Shown: positions 49,672-59,338, counted from the stretch's first letter. The stretch: 64,000 nucleotides of DNA from an uncultured Myxococcales bacterium (GCA_903895725.1 CAITUV010000044.1:1-64000), one strand, 5' to 3'. The notes: generated from the sequence alone by a model not told the origin. Program-made: numbers and translations.

Positions 49672-50797
49672 CCCGACCCCCGAAGCGACGCAGCAACAGC
49701 AGAATCCCCACGGCCAGCAGCAACGGCATCGCCCGCATCGCCCGTCGGTGCGCCCTCACGAGCTTGCCCAACGGGGCGAACCAGGACATCCCCCGCATCC
49801 GCCAGGTGTCCCCTTCCACCCCGCTGTCATCGTCGTCGTCCTCCTCCTCGTCGTCGCTCGAGGAGGCCGCCCAGTCATCCCCTTCCCAGCCGCTGTCACC
49901 GCTGCTCGACGAGCCCGAGCTTGACGAGTCGTCCGACCCGGAGTCGTCGTAGTCGCACGAGGCATCGCTCGAGTCGTCGCTCCAGTCGGACGAGCCCCCG
50001 TCGTACACGTCGCCGTCGCACGAGTCGCCCGAGTAGTCACCCCCTCCGTCGTCGTAGTAGTCCGTGTCGTCGTAGGTGCCCGAGTCGTCGTAGTCGTCCG
50101 GTCCGCCGGTGCACCCGTCATCGTAGATTACATATACGTCGTTCGAGTAATATACCTCATCATAATATGGATCATAATAATACTCCACCTTGGACAGGTC
50201 TCCCGGCCCGAAGAACCAGACTCCGGCATCGGTGATCTGGCGGGCCTCGTCATCCTGCGCCACGTCCTTCTTTCCCGCTTCCTGGGTCACGTTCAACGAG
50301 AACTTCACCTCAGTAGGCAAGGCCGACGACACCGCGATCTCCCCGGATGCGTGGTCGGCCAGGAACAGCTTCTGGTCGGGGTGATCGGGGTGGATCTCGT
50401 AGTAGATGAGACCCGCACCGGTGGCACCGACCGGGAAAGTCCCCGCAAACGCTCCGGGAGGCAGGGTGAACACGGCGAATGCGACCCCCTTGGAATCGGG
50501 GCGGACGAACTGGAACCGGAACACGGTGGAATGGCCTCCGGCACCGACGTCGGTGGCATAGGCCCCGAGCACGGAGACCTCCGCTTCGAGCCACTTCCCG
50601 GGTTGGCCGCTCAGGCTCTGGGTAACGACGGCCGACCCGTCGCCGACCATCACTCCCGCGGCAAGGGCGGGTCCCGGGACCGTCACCAACAGCACGCCGA
50701 GCCACCAGGACCAGACCGGGAAGACGCTACGTGGAACGAGGCGGTCGAACCGCCCCGGGTCCCCGTGAGTGCGATGCGAGCGCAGTTGTGCCAGCAT
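49649..50797 (-). CDS. Secreted Asp/Ser/Tyr-rich protein with C-terminal membrane anchor
   Basis: About 382 residues. A long N-terminal region leads to a signal peptide ending PALAAGV; a beta-rich domain of ~150 residues follows. Next comes ~130 residues of extreme Asp/Ser/Gly/Tyr composition (YYYDPYYDEVYYSNDVYVI, then DDYDDSGTYDDTDYY and DDEEEDDDDD). It ends with a hydrophobic segment (MPLLLAVGILLLLRRFGG) and a short basic tail, the layout of sorted CTERM-type surface anchors. The acidic part likely binds calcium or other cations. The Tyr-rich stretch uses TAT codons in an AT-rich patch (50121-50190, about 67% A+T by hand count). Function unknown. Confidence 0.75.
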   Translation of the reverse strand: MLAQLRSHRTHGDPGRFDRLVPRSVFPVWSWWLGVLLVTVPGPALAAGVMVGDGSAVVTQSLSGQPGKWLEAEVSVLGAYATDVGAGGHSTVFRFQFVRPDSKGVAFAVFTLPPGAFAGTFPVGATGAGLIYYEIHPDHPDQKLFLADHASGEIAVSSALPTEVKFSLNVTQEAGKKDVAQDDEARQITDAGVWFFGPGDLSKVEYYYDPYYDEVYYSNDVYVIYDDGCTGGPDDYDDSGTYDDTDYYDDGGGDYSGDSCDGDVYDGGSSDWSDDSSDASCDYDDSGSDDSSSSGSSSSGDSGWEGDDWAASSSDDEEEDDDDDSGVEGDTWRMRGMSWFAPLGKLVRAHRRAMRAMPLLLAVGILLLLRRFGGRATSACGR

Positions 50798-50813
50798 GGT
50801 CACCCTCCTGTTC

Positions 50814-51437
50814 CTAGAAGTGCAGCGCCACGGTGCCGCCAAAACGCGTGTGGTCCGCGTCGTCGGCGTCGGCCCCGAATCCCGTCATGGCAGCGACGGC
50901 AGGATCCTGCTCACGCCCCCAGAACACGACGCGGTCGATCCCCACGCCGATCGAGAGCGCCTTGAGCGGCCGAAGCTGCAGTCCGAACGAGAACTTGCCG
51001 GCCATGCCGCGATCCGAGGGCTGGTAGCTCTCGACCGAGTTGACGAGCCATTCCGACTGGGACCAGAACGAGCCGAGCAGTCCCTGGAAGTAGATACGGA
51101 TGCGCGGGTTCAGCGGCAGGTAGATTCGCGGGCCGAACAGGAGCAGGTGGTCGACCAGCGTGCGGTCGGCCACCCCGGCCGGGGAATGGAGGGTCGAGTC
51201 CAGCTCGTCCCCGCTGTAGTCCACCAGGAAGTAGAACCTCGGGGGGAAGCCCCGCAGCTTGCCTCCGACTCCGAATGCGGCCTGCCAGAACCAGGCGGAT
51301 TCCGAGCTGTCGGTCACCCCGAGCCCGGCCCCACCTTCGAGCAGGAAGATCGTCCCCCTTGCCTGGGCCTGGCGGGATGCCCCGGCACCGATACAGAGCA
51401 GCACGGAAATGACTAGCAGCGCTCTGGCTTTGTTCAT
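50814..51437 (-). CDS. Small outer-membrane beta-barrel protein
   Basis: 207 residues from ATG 51437 (GGAGG upstream). Signal peptide ends RQAQA; then alternating strands such as TIFLLEGGAGLGVTD, RFYFLVDYSGDEL and RIRIYFQGLLGSFW, and a final TVALHF with the terminal Phe expected by the BAM complex. It looks like an eight-strand barrel. It starts 90 bases after the DUF2914 gene and is followed 16 bases later by the Asp-rich gene, so the three may form one operon. Confidence 0.78.
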   Translation of the reverse strand: MNKARALLVISVLLCIGAGASRQAQARGTIFLLEGGAGLGVTDSSESAWFWQAAFGVGGKLRGFPPRFYFLVDYSGDELDSTLHSPAGVADRTLVDHLLLFGPRIYLPLNPRIRIYFQGLLGSFWSQSEWLVNSVESYQPSDRGMAGKFSFGLQLRPLKALSIGVGIDRVVFWGREQDPAVAAMTGFGADADDADHTRFGGTVALHF

Positions 51438-51513
51438 AGTCGGCCTCCAACTCAGCGCAAAAGGCACCCATCAACGACTTGCCCGACCGGCTATTCAAAG
51501 GTTCTTCGTGCGG

Positions 51514-51529
51514 AGGGGGTAAGCCCCCT
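51514..51529. terminator. Short hairpin at the end of the DUF2914 gene
   Basis: AGGGGG-TAAG-CCCCCT overlaps the stop codon of the DUF2914 gene. The stem is only six pairs and no T-run follows, so termination is uncertain. Confidence 0.35.
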
Positions 51530-52424
51530 ACTGGACCGTGAACTGACGGGAGCCGAGGACGTTGCCGGCCAGATCCCGGATCTCGACGCGCCATTCGCCG
51601 GCCGCATGCTTGGGAGGCTTGGTGTGGGCCCACGTACGCCAGCGCTTGGAGTTGCCCGAGACCTTGAGCTCGATGCTCGAGATCTCCTTGTCCCCCTTGT
51701 ACCAGCCCACGACGACCCGGGTCTCGTCCGGAGACGCGTTCGAGAGGTGCAGCCAGACATACACTTCGGATTGCCCGGCCACGAAGGTGGACTGCTCCTG
51801 GACCGGCAACCGCCCGTCCCGGTCCACGGACGAGGCCGTCTTCATCTCGAGCAGGGTGAGCTGTCCCACGGGCGGCGCCAGGACGACGTTCTCGGCATCC
51901 TGGGCTCCCCCTCCGGACGCGGCATCCCCCCCTTCGGCCAGCTTCGAGTCGATGGGCAGAGGGGGATTTTGAGGCGGAGGCGTCACGACATCCGCTGCCG
52001 CGGCAACGCCGGCGGCCGCATCGGGGCCCGGTTGGGCGGGGGCGGCATCGACCGGTGCGGCGGCGCTTCCCGAATCCGGAACCTCGGCCGGAGGGATGGC
52101 CGCGGCCTTGGCACGGCGCAGTGCCTCTTCCGCCTGTGCGGTGGCAATGCGGGACTTGTCCAGCTCACGCTTGATGATGCCCAGCTCCTCCTCCAGCTCG
52201 GCTGCCTGCTGCGCCCGCAACTGGGCCCGGTCGAGCTTTTCCTGGAGCAGCTTCTGCTCGGCCTCGAGCTGCCGTAGCTTCTGCTCGGCCTCGGCCACGG
52301 CAGCGGTCTGGGCCGGAGCCGCAGCCTGCTCCTCCCTGGGTGGCGGGGCCTCCTCCTTCCCCCTGCACGAGGAACCGAACGCTGCGACCGCCAACACGAA
52401 AAAGGGGAGCGCTGCACGTCTCAT
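51528..52424 (-). CDS. Lipoprotein with coiled coil and DUF2914 domain
   Basis: 298 residues from ATG 52424. Lipobox GSSC; an Ala/Glu/Gln coiled coil (~30-110); an Ala/Pro-rich spacer; and a C-terminal domain with VYVWLHLSNASPDETRVVVG, YKGDKEISSIELKV and KRWRTWAH, which matches the DUF2914 pattern found in Deltaproteobacteria-type proteins. The domain's function is unknown. It is divergent from the HIT gene; GAGGTG lies before the start. Confidence 0.82.
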   Translation of the reverse strand: MRRAALPFFVLAVAAFGSSCRGKEEAPPPREEQAAAPAQTAAVAEAEQKLRQLEAEQKLLQEKLDRAQLRAQQAAELEEELGIIKRELDKSRIATAQAEEALRRAKAAAIPPAEVPDSGSAAAPVDAAPAQPGPDAAAGVAAAADVVTPPPQNPPLPIDSKLAEGGDAASGGGAQDAENVVLAPPVGQLTLLEMKTASSVDRDGRLPVQEQSTFVAGQSEVYVWLHLSNASPDETRVVVGWYKGDKEISSIELKVSGNSKRWRTWAHTKPPKHAAGEWRVEIRDLAGNVLGSRQFTVQ

Positions 52425-52479
52425 GAAGCACCTCGCAATGGAGCCATCATAGGACATCTGCCAGATCGGGTCCAGACGG

Positions 52480-52507
52480 TTGTTTTTGGCGACGGCGGCG
52501 CTATACT
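52480..52507 (+). promoter_or_regulatory. Promoter of the HIT-PHP operon
   Basis: TTGTTT (52480-52485), 16-base spacer, TATACT (52502-52507), 24 bases before ATG 52532. The -10 match is good and the -35 poor. Confidence 0.45.
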
Positions 52508-52531
52508 CACCCCCCTGATGCGGAGGAGGCA

Positions 52532-52918
52532 ATGGCGCACGCCTGCCCATTCTGTAATGCCGAGGATCGCCACATCGTCCGCCACGGACGTGCCGCAGCG
52601 CTCTGGGATGCCTTTCCGGTAAACCCGGGCCATGCCCTGGTGGTGCCCCTGGCTCACCGAAGAGACCTCTTCGAGTGCACGCCCGAGGAGCTGGCTGACA
52701 TGTGGACCGTGATCGGGATGGTCAAGGCGCTGGTCGAGAAGGAGCGGGCACCGGCAGGCTACAACATCGGGGCCAACGTGGGGGCGGCCGCGGGGCAGAC
52801 CGTGTTCCATTGCCACGTTCACGTGATCCCCCGTTTCGAAGGGGACGTGGATACCCCTCGAGGGGGCGTTCGCCGCGTCAAGCCTCCGCTCGTCCGCTAC
52901 GACGAGCCGGGAAAGTAA
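52532..52918 (+). CDS. HIT family nucleotide-binding hydrolase
   Basis: 128 residues. The histidine triad is in QTVFHCHVHVIPR (HxHxH). An N-terminal CPFC pair lies in AHACPFCNAEDRH. NPGHALVVPLAHR and YNIGANVGAAAGQ are family positions. HIT proteins hydrolyse dinucleotide polyphosphates or AMP-linked substrates. A GGAGG site precedes ATG 52532. It is co-transcribed with the PHP gene 13 bases downstream; both act on nucleotides. Confidence 0.92.
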   Translation: MAHACPFCNAEDRHIVRHGRAAALWDAFPVNPGHALVVPLAHRRDLFECTPEELADMWTVIGMVKALVEKERAPAGYNIGANVGAAAGQTVFHCHVHVIPRFEGDVDTPRGGVRRVKPPLVRYDEPGK

Positions 52919-52931
52919 GGGAGAACCGTCG

Positions 52932-53900
52932 ATGAGCCATTGCGCTTCATTGGGCAAGCAGTCTCCGCCTGGCGGTCACGGGCTTCCCGAAGCCGCCCTG
53001 GTGGATCTCCACGTGCATTCGACCGCATCGGACGGGACGGATGCTCCGGAGGTGCTGGGGGGGCTGGCTGCCGCCCAGGGGATCGCGGCCCTGGCCCTTT
53101 GCGACCATGACACGGTGGACGGGCTCGAGCGGTTCGAGGCGGGCTGCAGGGACGCAGGAGTCATCGCAATCCCGTCGGTGGAGCTCTCCACGTCGCTTGG
53201 AGGACACCAGCTCCACGTGCTGGCCATGGGGCTGACAGGAGAGGGACGCGGGCACGTCCGGGAGTTCCTCGAAGGAATGCGCAGGCGCCGGCACGAGCGC
53301 AACGTCGAGATGGTCGAGCGGTTCCGGCAGCAGGGCATGAACGTGGACCTCGAGGCGGTGAGCCGATTGGCCGGGGGCCAGGTGATCGCCCGGCCGCACT
53401 TCGCCCGGCTGTTGCTGGAGCGGGGGTATGTCAAGGATCTCCAGGAAGCCTTTGCCCGCTGGCTGACCCCAGGCTGTCCGACCTACGTTCCCAAGCGGAA
53501 GGCCACGCCGGAGGAGGTCGTGACCGCGATCCACGAGGCAGGAGCCCTGGCCATCGCAGCCCATCCCAACAGCCTGACGGGCGAAGGGCACGACATCCTC
53601 CACGGGCTCGAGGAGCTGGGAAAGCTCCCATTCGACGGGGTCGAGGCGTTCCACCCGAACATGAAGCCGGAGTGGACCCGGGTAGCCCTCGGGTTTGCCC
53701 GGCGTCGCAACCTCCTCGTCTCCGGGGGCAGCGACTACCACGGAACGTTCAAGGAGGGGATCCGGCTGGGATGCGCTGCCGGTGGAAAGGGGATCGTCGC
53801 CCGGGAGGTGGCGGAGCTGCTCGGTCGCCTGGGACACCCGGTAGCGGGTTACCCGAGCCCCGACCACGCGGGGGGGGCCCCACGGATATGCCGTGGGTAG
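52932..53900 (+). CDS. PHP-domain phosphoesterase (RNase AM/YciV type)
   Basis: 322 residues. Metal motifs in order: VDLHVHSTASDGT, ALCDHDTVDG, PSVELSTS, ARPHFARLL, AIAAHPNSL, and GGSDYHGTFK. The match is to the family of 3',5'-nucleoside bisphosphate phosphatases and 5'-3' exoribonucleases (YciV/RnaAM). The last ~18 residues (SPDHAGGAPRICRG) and the stop codon come from the first unit of a 56-bp tandem repeat, so the original end of the gene was probably replaced. The catalytic part is complete. Confidence 0.9.
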   Translation: MSHCASLGKQSPPGGHGLPEAALVDLHVHSTASDGTDAPEVLGGLAAAQGIAALALCDHDTVDGLERFEAGCRDAGVIAIPSVELSTSLGGHQLHVLAMGLTGEGRGHVREFLEGMRRRRHERNVEMVERFRQQGMNVDLEAVSRLAGGQVIARPHFARLLLERGYVKDLQEAFARWLTPGCPTYVPKRKATPEEVVTAIHEAGALAIAAHPNSLTGEGHDILHGLEELGKLPFDGVEAFHPNMKPEWTRVALGFARRRNLLVSGGSDYHGTFKEGIRLGCAAGGKGIVAREVAELLGRLGHPVAGYPSPDHAGGAPRICRG

Positions 53901-54010
53901 TGGGCCATCCCAGCCCCGACCACGCGGGAGGGGCCCCACGGATATGCCGTGGGTAGTGGGCCATCCCAGCCCCGACCACGCGGGAGGGGCCCCACGGATA
54001 TGCCGTGGGT
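53856..54010. repeat. 56-bp tandem repeat, about 2.8 copies
   Basis: Units start at 53856, 53912 and 53968. They are identical except one A/G difference in the first, which makes a G8 run. Each unit holds the hairpin CCCACGG-ATATG-CCGTGGG (first at 53879-53897). The array runs from the end of the PHP gene to 50 bases before the M3 peptidase start. Confidence 0.93.
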
Positions 54011-54059
54011 TTCGGAATCACCTGTGGGGAATACTGTGACAACCATGGAGGTGGTGAGG

Positions 54060-55976
54060 ATGCAGAATCGGATGAACCTGAAAGTGCTCGTCGCCGCGCT
54101 GGCGGTCTGGACCTGCCTGGCGGCACTCCCGGTCATGGCGGAGGAGGGGAGCGGCTCGAACACGACGTTTGCCCCGTCCGCGGATGCGGCTCGTGCGTCG
54201 ATTCCCGAGACCCATCGCTGGAGCCTGGCTGCCCTGTTCCCGGACATAGCGGCCTGGGAGAAGGCCTTTGCCGCGGTGGCCGCCCGGATGCCCGAGCTGA
54301 CCGTCTGCCAGGGCAAGCTTGGCAGCTCCGCGTCGGAGACGTTCTCCTGTCTCGACCGCCTGGACGGTCTCAAGCACGAGGCCGAGGCGCTCGACGCCTA
54401 CGCGTTCCAGAGCTGGTCCGTGGCCATGGACGAATCCAAGCTCCAGGAGATCAAGGACCGGACGTCCACGCTGTCGGCCCGCATCCAGGAGACCGCCTCG
54501 TTCTTCGAGCCGGAGCTGATGAAGGTCGACACGGGCCGGTGGTCGCAGATGGTGACGGAGAAGCCGGAGCTTGCCCGGTTCAATCACCCGTTCGAGGACC
54601 TGAAGCGCCGGCAGCAGCACCTGTTGTCTCCCCGGGAGGAGGCGCTCGTGGCGCTGACGCTTCCGATGCGCGACGGGCCGTACTACGTGATGAACGCACT
54701 CATGGAAGAGGCCGATTTCCCCAAGGTGAAGGACGAGAAGGGGAACGACGTGCAGCTCGGTCCGGCCACCTTCCCCCGGTACCGCGGGTCGGTCAGCAGG
54801 GACGTCCGCAAGGCCGCTGTCGAGGCGTACTTCAAGACGCTGTACCAGTACCGGACGACCCTGGCCACCTCGCTGGCCACGTCGGTCAAGGGGGCCGTTT
54901 TCGAGGCCAAGGCCCGCGGCTATGCCTCGTCGCTGGAGATGGCCCTGGATGCGGACAACGTCCCGGTCTCGGTCTATGAGAACCTCCTTTCCACGACGGC
55001 AGCCAACCTCCCCCGGACGCTGCACCGGTACGTGGAGCTGCGCAAGAAGCTCATGAAGGTCGATGCCATCCACTACTACGACCTCTACAACCCGCTCTTC
55101 CCCGACTTCAGCAAGGAAGTCCCTTACTCGGAGGCCGTTGCCCTGGTCAAGGACAGCCTCGCTCCGATGGGGGCGGAGTACCTGGCCATCCTCGACCAGG
55201 GGATCCAGCCCGGCTCCGGCTGGACCGACGTTTACCCCAACAAGGCCAAGCAGGGTGGTGCTTACTGCAACGGCGTCTACGGGACGCATCCGTTCGTGCT
55301 GCTCAACTACATGAACGAACTGGACGACGTGTTCACCACGGCCCACGAGTTCGGCCATGCCATGCACTTCTACCTCTCCGGGAAGGCGCAGCCCCATGCC
55401 GTGGCCGATGCCCCCATCTTCCTGGCCGAGATTGCGTCGACGTTCCAGGAGGAGATGCTCCTGGCCCACCTCCTGCGCAAGGCCACGAGCAAGGAAGAGC
55501 GGCTGGTCCTGCTCAACAAGCGGCTGGAGAACATCCGCCTGACGATCACCCGGCAGACGATGTTTGCCGAGTTCGAGAAGCTCATCCACGCCGAGGTGGA
55601 AAAGGGCGGTGCGCTCACTGCGGAGCGGTTGGGCGAGATCTACCGGGGGCTCATCGTGAAGTACTTCGGCCCGGGGTTCACAATCGAGCCCAACGACGAG
55701 ATGGAGTGGGCCTACATCCCCCACTTCTACTACAACTTCTACGTCTACAAGTACTCCACCGGCCTCATGGCCGCCATCGTCTTTGCTCAGCGGATCCAGG
55801 AAGGAAAGAAGGGGGCGGTCCAGCAGTTCGTCAACCTGCTGAGCGCAGGCGGCTCCGACTATCCGCTGACGATCCTCGAGAAGTCGGGAATCGACTTCAC
55901 CAGCCCCGAGATCGTGCAGTCCACGTACGACCTGTTCTCCCGCACCATCGACGAGATGGAAGAGCTCCTGAAGTGA
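54060..55976 (+). CDS. pepF: Secreted M3-family oligoendopeptidase (PepF-like)
   Basis: Zinc metallopeptidase of 638 residues. The zinc site HEFGHAMH, with the third ligand Glu ~25 residues on (FLAEIASTFQEE), is intact. KQGGAYCNG and the late IPHFYYNFYVYKYSTG are M3B landmarks. Unlike the classic cytoplasmic PepF it begins with a signal peptide (LKVLVAALAVWTCLAALPVMAEE), so it acts in the periplasm or outside. ATG 54060 is chosen because GGAGG lies about nine bases ahead; the longer frame from 53949 is repeat-derived. Its stop codon directly abuts that of the convergent anti-sigma gene. Confidence 0.9.
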   Translation: MQNRMNLKVLVAALAVWTCLAALPVMAEEGSGSNTTFAPSADAARASIPETHRWSLAALFPDIAAWEKAFAAVAARMPELTVCQGKLGSSASETFSCLDRLDGLKHEAEALDAYAFQSWSVAMDESKLQEIKDRTSTLSARIQETASFFEPELMKVDTGRWSQMVTEKPELARFNHPFEDLKRRQQHLLSPREEALVALTLPMRDGPYYVMNALMEEADFPKVKDEKGNDVQLGPATFPRYRGSVSRDVRKAAVEAYFKTLYQYRTTLATSLATSVKGAVFEAKARGYASSLEMALDADNVPVSVYENLLSTTAANLPRTLHRYVELRKKLMKVDAIHYYDLYNPLFPDFSKEVPYSEAVALVKDSLAPMGAEYLAILDQGIQPGSGWTDVYPNKAKQGGAYCNGVYGTHPFVLLNYMNELDDVFTTAHEFGHAMHFYLSGKAQPHAVADAPIFLAEIASTFQEEMLLAHLLRKATSKEERLVLLNKRLENIRLTITRQTMFAEFEKLIHAEVEKGGALTAERLGEIYRGLIVKYFGPGFTIEPNDEMEWAYIPHFYYNFYVYKYSTGLMAAIVFAQRIQEGKKGAVQQFVNLLSAGGSDYPLTILEKSGIDFTSPEIVQSTYDLFSRTIDEMEELLK

Positions 55977-56765
55977 TCAGAGAGATGCCGGAATGAGCTT
56001 GAGCAGCTCGTTCTGGGGCACGTCGCCCACCACGGTATTGGTGAACCCGGGGCTCTCGTAGAGCGTCACCGAGTGGCCGTCCCGGGCCTCGTTGAGCAGG
56101 ACTCTGGCCTGCTGCACGTCGGCCTTGGGGAGGGCATCGCCAACCCGACGCAGCGTGCGGGCCATGCGCCTGGGAAGCTGGACCACGGAGACGTCACGCC
56201 CCTGGTGCAGGTAGCGGTAGTGAACGGCCGGGATGTTGCCGACGCGGACGAGCCGGGCCCCCATGAGACGGGTGGTCCCGTCTTCCTTGAGCGGGGGGGC
56301 CGCATCGGTCTCCCCCTGGCGTGCCAGGAAGCCCTTGATCTGCTCGGCATTGCCCACCACCTCGGGAGGCAGGGAGGCCTCGTGCGTGGCGATGGCCTCG
56401 TCCACCAGCGGAGCCAGGCTTCCGTCTCCTTCCTGCTGGAGGAGGAAAACCCCTCCCGTGATCAGCCCGATGAGAAGCACGGCAGCGGCGGCCATGGGGA
56501 CAGGAGACAGCAGCCCCCAGGGGAAGAGAGTCTGGGGCCGGCACGCGGTGGCAATCGACGCGGCCAGACGTTCCCGGGCATCGGCCGGAATCCGGTGGGG
56601 AGTCAACTTGCGCCGAAGCGCCTCGCCAAACGCCTGACGGGCCCGGAACAGCTCCCGGCAGTCGGCACACTCGGCCAGGTGGGCTTCGACCAGGACGCGC
56701 TCCCGCTCTTCGAACTCGGCATCCAGATAGAGGTCAGCGACCCTGCGGGTATCGTCGCACTTCAC
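55977..56765 (-). CDS. Anti-sigma factor with zinc-binding ZAS domain
   Basis: 262 residues. The N-terminal zf-HC2/ZAS motif HLAECADC (HxxxCxxC) is followed by one transmembrane helix (PMAAAAVLLIGLITGGVFLL, ~95-115) and a periplasmic domain of ~145 residues with beta-rich sequence. It starts with GTG 56765, overlapping the sigma factor stop (GTGA). It should hold the ECF sigma factor until an envelope signal frees it. Confidence 0.87.
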   Translation of the reverse strand: MKCDDTRRVADLYLDAEFEERERVLVEAHLAECADCRELFRARQAFGEALRRKLTPHRIPADARERLAASIATACRPQTLFPWGLLSPVPMAAAAVLLIGLITGGVFLLQQEGDGSLAPLVDEAIATHEASLPPEVVGNAEQIKGFLARQGETDAAPPLKEDGTTRLMGARLVRVGNIPAVHYRYLHQGRDVSVVQLPRRMARTLRRVGDALPKADVQQARVLLNEARDGHSVTLYESPGFTNTVVGDVPQNELLKLIPASL

Positions 56766-57436
56766 GGCTGCTCCTTCGTCGATTCTCCGTCCGCCACCAT
56801 GCGGCGGCGGGCCGAAAGCTGCATGACGTTGTCATCTTCCTCGGCCTCGGGCTCTGCCGGTTTGCCGGCAACCAGCCCGAGCTCCCGGGCCGTGTCCATG
56901 AGCTTGATGCGCAAGAGCCTTCGCCCGCGGTGCAGGCGGCTCATGACCGTGCCGATCGGAATGGCGAGGATGTCTGCGATCTCCCGGTATGCGAACTCCT
57001 CCAGGTCGGCCAGCACCACCACCGACCGGAAGTCCGGGGGGAGCGACTCGACCGCGTCCCGGACCCGGGTTCGAGACATCTGGGACACGAGGCTGTCTTC
57101 GGGGCTCGGGTTGCTCCGCACGAAGGCCGACGCATCCTCCCGCTGGTCCAGATCGGCCGAGGCCGCATCGGACAGCTCGATTTCCACGTGCCGCTTGCGG
57201 AGCTTGTTGAGCCAGGTGTTGTGAAGGATCCGGAAGAGCCACGCCCTGCAATTGGTCCCCTGCTGGTACTGGCCGAATGCGGCAATCGCCTTGAGAATCG
57301 ACTCCTGGGTCAGCTCCTCGGCGTCGGTCCGGTTCCGGGTCAGGTACAGGGCGTATCCGTACAGGGCATCGAGGTGCGGGAGAACCTCGGCCTCGATTCC
57401 GTTTGCGGGCTTGCGTGGTCTGAGCAGTCGCAACAC
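56762..57436 (-). CDS. ECF-family RNA polymerase sigma factor
   Basis: 224 residues. Region 2 (YGYALYLTRNRTDAEELTQESILKA and WLFRILHNTWLNKLRKR) and region 4 (LPPDFRSVVVLADLEEFAYR, then EIADILAIPIGTVMSRLHRGRRLL) are complete. A linker of about 40 residues and a ~45-residue acidic tail are extra. It starts at GTG 57436 with GGAGGTG upstream. It forms a sigma/anti-sigma pair with the next gene. Confidence 0.92.
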   Translation of the reverse strand: MLRLLRPRKPANGIEAEVLPHLDALYGYALYLTRNRTDAEELTQESILKAIAAFGQYQQGTNCRAWLFRILHNTWLNKLRKRHVEIELSDAASADLDQREDASAFVRSNPSPEDSLVSQMSRTRVRDAVESLPPDFRSVVVLADLEEFAYREIADILAIPIGTVMSRLHRGRRLLRIKLMDTARELGLVAGKPAEPEAEEDDNVMQLSARRRMVADGESTKEQP

Positions 57437-57493
57437 TGTCCACCTCCGACGCCGCTTCCAACACGGTGCGGCCTGGAGTTATTCCCGCCTATT

Positions 57494-59338
57494 CTACTCC
57501 AGAGCGTCCCCCTGTTTGGAGTACTTCCTTCGGTCGGAGTCCAGCAGGTAGCGCTTTCGGATGCGGATGCTCTTGGGGGTGATCTCCACCCGCTCGTCGT
57601 TCTCGATGTACTCGAGGGCTGCCTCGAGGGTGAGCCGCCTGGGGGCTTTGAGCACGACGGTCGCGTCCTTGGTGGAAGAACGCATGTTGGTGAGCTTCTT
57701 GGTGCGGACGACGTTGACCGGGATGTCATTGGGCTTGCAGTGCTCGCCCACGACCTGCCCCATGTAGACCGGCTCCCCCGGCTGGACGAACATGATGCCC
57801 CGGTCCGAGAGCTGGTCCAGCGCGTAGGCGGTGACGTTGCCCGATTCGGTGGCAATCATCACCCCCGAATTCCGGCCGCCGATGGGTCCTCTGTAGGGCC
57901 CGTAGCAGTGGTACCGGTGATGCATGAGCGCCTCGCCGTGAGTGGCCGTCATCATGCGTCCGGCCAGCCCGATGAGGCCCCGGGCGGGGACCGTGTACTC
58001 GAGATGGGTGCGCATCCCGCGGGATTCCATCTTCGACAGCTCGGCCCGGCGGTCTCCCAGCAGCTCCATGGCTGTGCCCATGTACTCGTTGGGGACGTCG
58101 AGGGTGAGGTGCTCGATGGGCTCGGTACGGACGCCGTTCTCGTGCCGGAAGATGACCTGCGGCTTCCCCACCGAAAGCTCGAAACCCTCCCGCCGCATGT
58201 TCTCCAGGAGGATGCCCAGATGGAGCAGGCCACGGCCCGAGACAACCAGCTCGTCTCCCTTCTCTTCGACCCGCATGGCCACGTTGGTCTGCAACTCGAG
58301 CCGGAGGCGCTCGCGCAGCTGCCGGGCGGTGACGCTGCTGCCCTCGGTCCCGGAGAACGGGCTGTCGTTGATTCGGAAGATCATGTGCAGGGTCGGCTCA
58401 TCGAGCGTCATCGGAGGGAGCGGCTGGGGACGATTGGGGTCGGCCAGAGTCACGCCGATGTCCACGTTTTCCAGGCCCACGGCAGCAAACAGGTCGCCCG
58501 TGTCGACCCGACGGACCTCCTTGCGCCCGAGGCCGTCGAACCGGAAGAGCTGAGCCACCTTCTGGAGGGTGGTCCTTCCCTGCCGGTCGATGAGGGCGAC
58601 CTCCTCGCCCGCCACCAGTGTCCCGGCAAAAACCCGGCCGATGCCGATGCGTCCGACGTAGTCGTTGTAGTCCAGCGTCGTGACCTGGGCCTGCAGCGGG
58701 GCTTCGGAATCGAGGTCTGCAACGGGGACATGCTCGATGATCGCCTCGAAGAGCGGGTGGATGTCCCTGCGGCCGGCCGGTGGCCACTGCTTGTCATCGG
58801 TGGTGGCCCATCCTTCCTTGGCCGAGGCATAGAGCACCGGGAAATCGAGGGCCTCATCGTCGGCCCCGAGCTCGACCATCAGCTCGAACACCTCCAGCAG
58901 GACGGCGTCGGGGCGGATCTCGGGGCGGTCCATCTTGTTCAGGACGACGACCGGCTTGAGCCCCATTTCGAGGGCCCGAGCCAGCACGTAGCGGGTCTGG
59001 GGCATGACCCCCTCGAACGCGTCCACGACCAGCAGCACGCCATCGGCCATCTTCAGGACCCGCTGGACCTCGCCGGAAAAGTCCGCGTGTCCCGGAGTGT
59101 CCACGATGTTGATGTGGTATCGCTTTCCCGCCACGTCCACGTAGCTGATGGCACAGTTCTTCGCCAGGATGGTGATGCCCCGCTCCCGCTCCAGCGGGTT
59201 CGAGTCCATGATGAGCTGACCGGACAGCTCGCCCCGTGCGAAATGGCCGCTCTGCCGGAGCAGCTGGTCGACCAGGCTGGTCTTTCCGTGATCGACGTGG
59301 GCGACGATGGCAACGTTACGTATGTCCTGCCGTCTCAA
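57494..59338 (-). CDS. typA: Translational GTPase TypA/BipA
   Basis: 614 residues. G motifs: [15 protein letters not shown] (G1), RGITI (G2), DTPGHADF (G3) and NKMD (G4). EF-G-like domains and the TypA-specific C-terminal domain follow. BipA is a ribosome-associated GTPase for assembly and stress growth. Its start is TTG 59338 (GAGAGG upstream); no ATG or GTG fits before the G1 motif. Length is normal. Confidence 0.96.
   Translation of the reverse strand: MRRQDIRNVAIVAHVDHGKTSLVDQLLRQSGHFARGELSGQLIMDSNPLERERGITILAKNCAISYVDVAGKRYHINIVDTPGHADFSGEVQRVLKMADGVLLVVDAFEGVMPQTRYVLARALEMGLKPVVVLNKMDRPEIRPDAVLLEVFELMVELGADDEALDFPVLYASAKEGWATTDDKQWPPAGRRDIHPLFEAIIEHVPVADLDSEAPLQAQVTTLDYNDYVGRIGIGRVFAGTLVAGEEVALIDRQGRTTLQKVAQLFRFDGLGRKEVRRVDTGDLFAAVGLENVDIGVTLADPNRPQPLPPMTLDEPTLHMIFRINDSPFSGTEGSSVTARQLRERLRLELQTNVAMRVEEKGDELVVSGRGLLHLGILLENMRREGFELSVGKPQVIFRHENGVRTEPIEHLTLDVPNEYMGTAMELLGDRRAELSKMESRGMRTHLEYTVPARGLIGLAGRMMTATHGEALMHHRYHCYGPYRGPIGGRNSGVMIATESGNVTAYALDQLSDRGIMFVQPGEPVYMGQVVGEHCKPNDIPVNVVRTKKLTNMRSSTKDATVVLKAPRRLTLEAALEYIENDERVEITPKSIRIRKRYLLDSDRRKYSKQGDALE

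Noticed and set aside
53856..54010. Possible CRISPR array
   Set aside because: The 56-bp units are contiguous and identical, with no unique spacers and no cas genes nearby.
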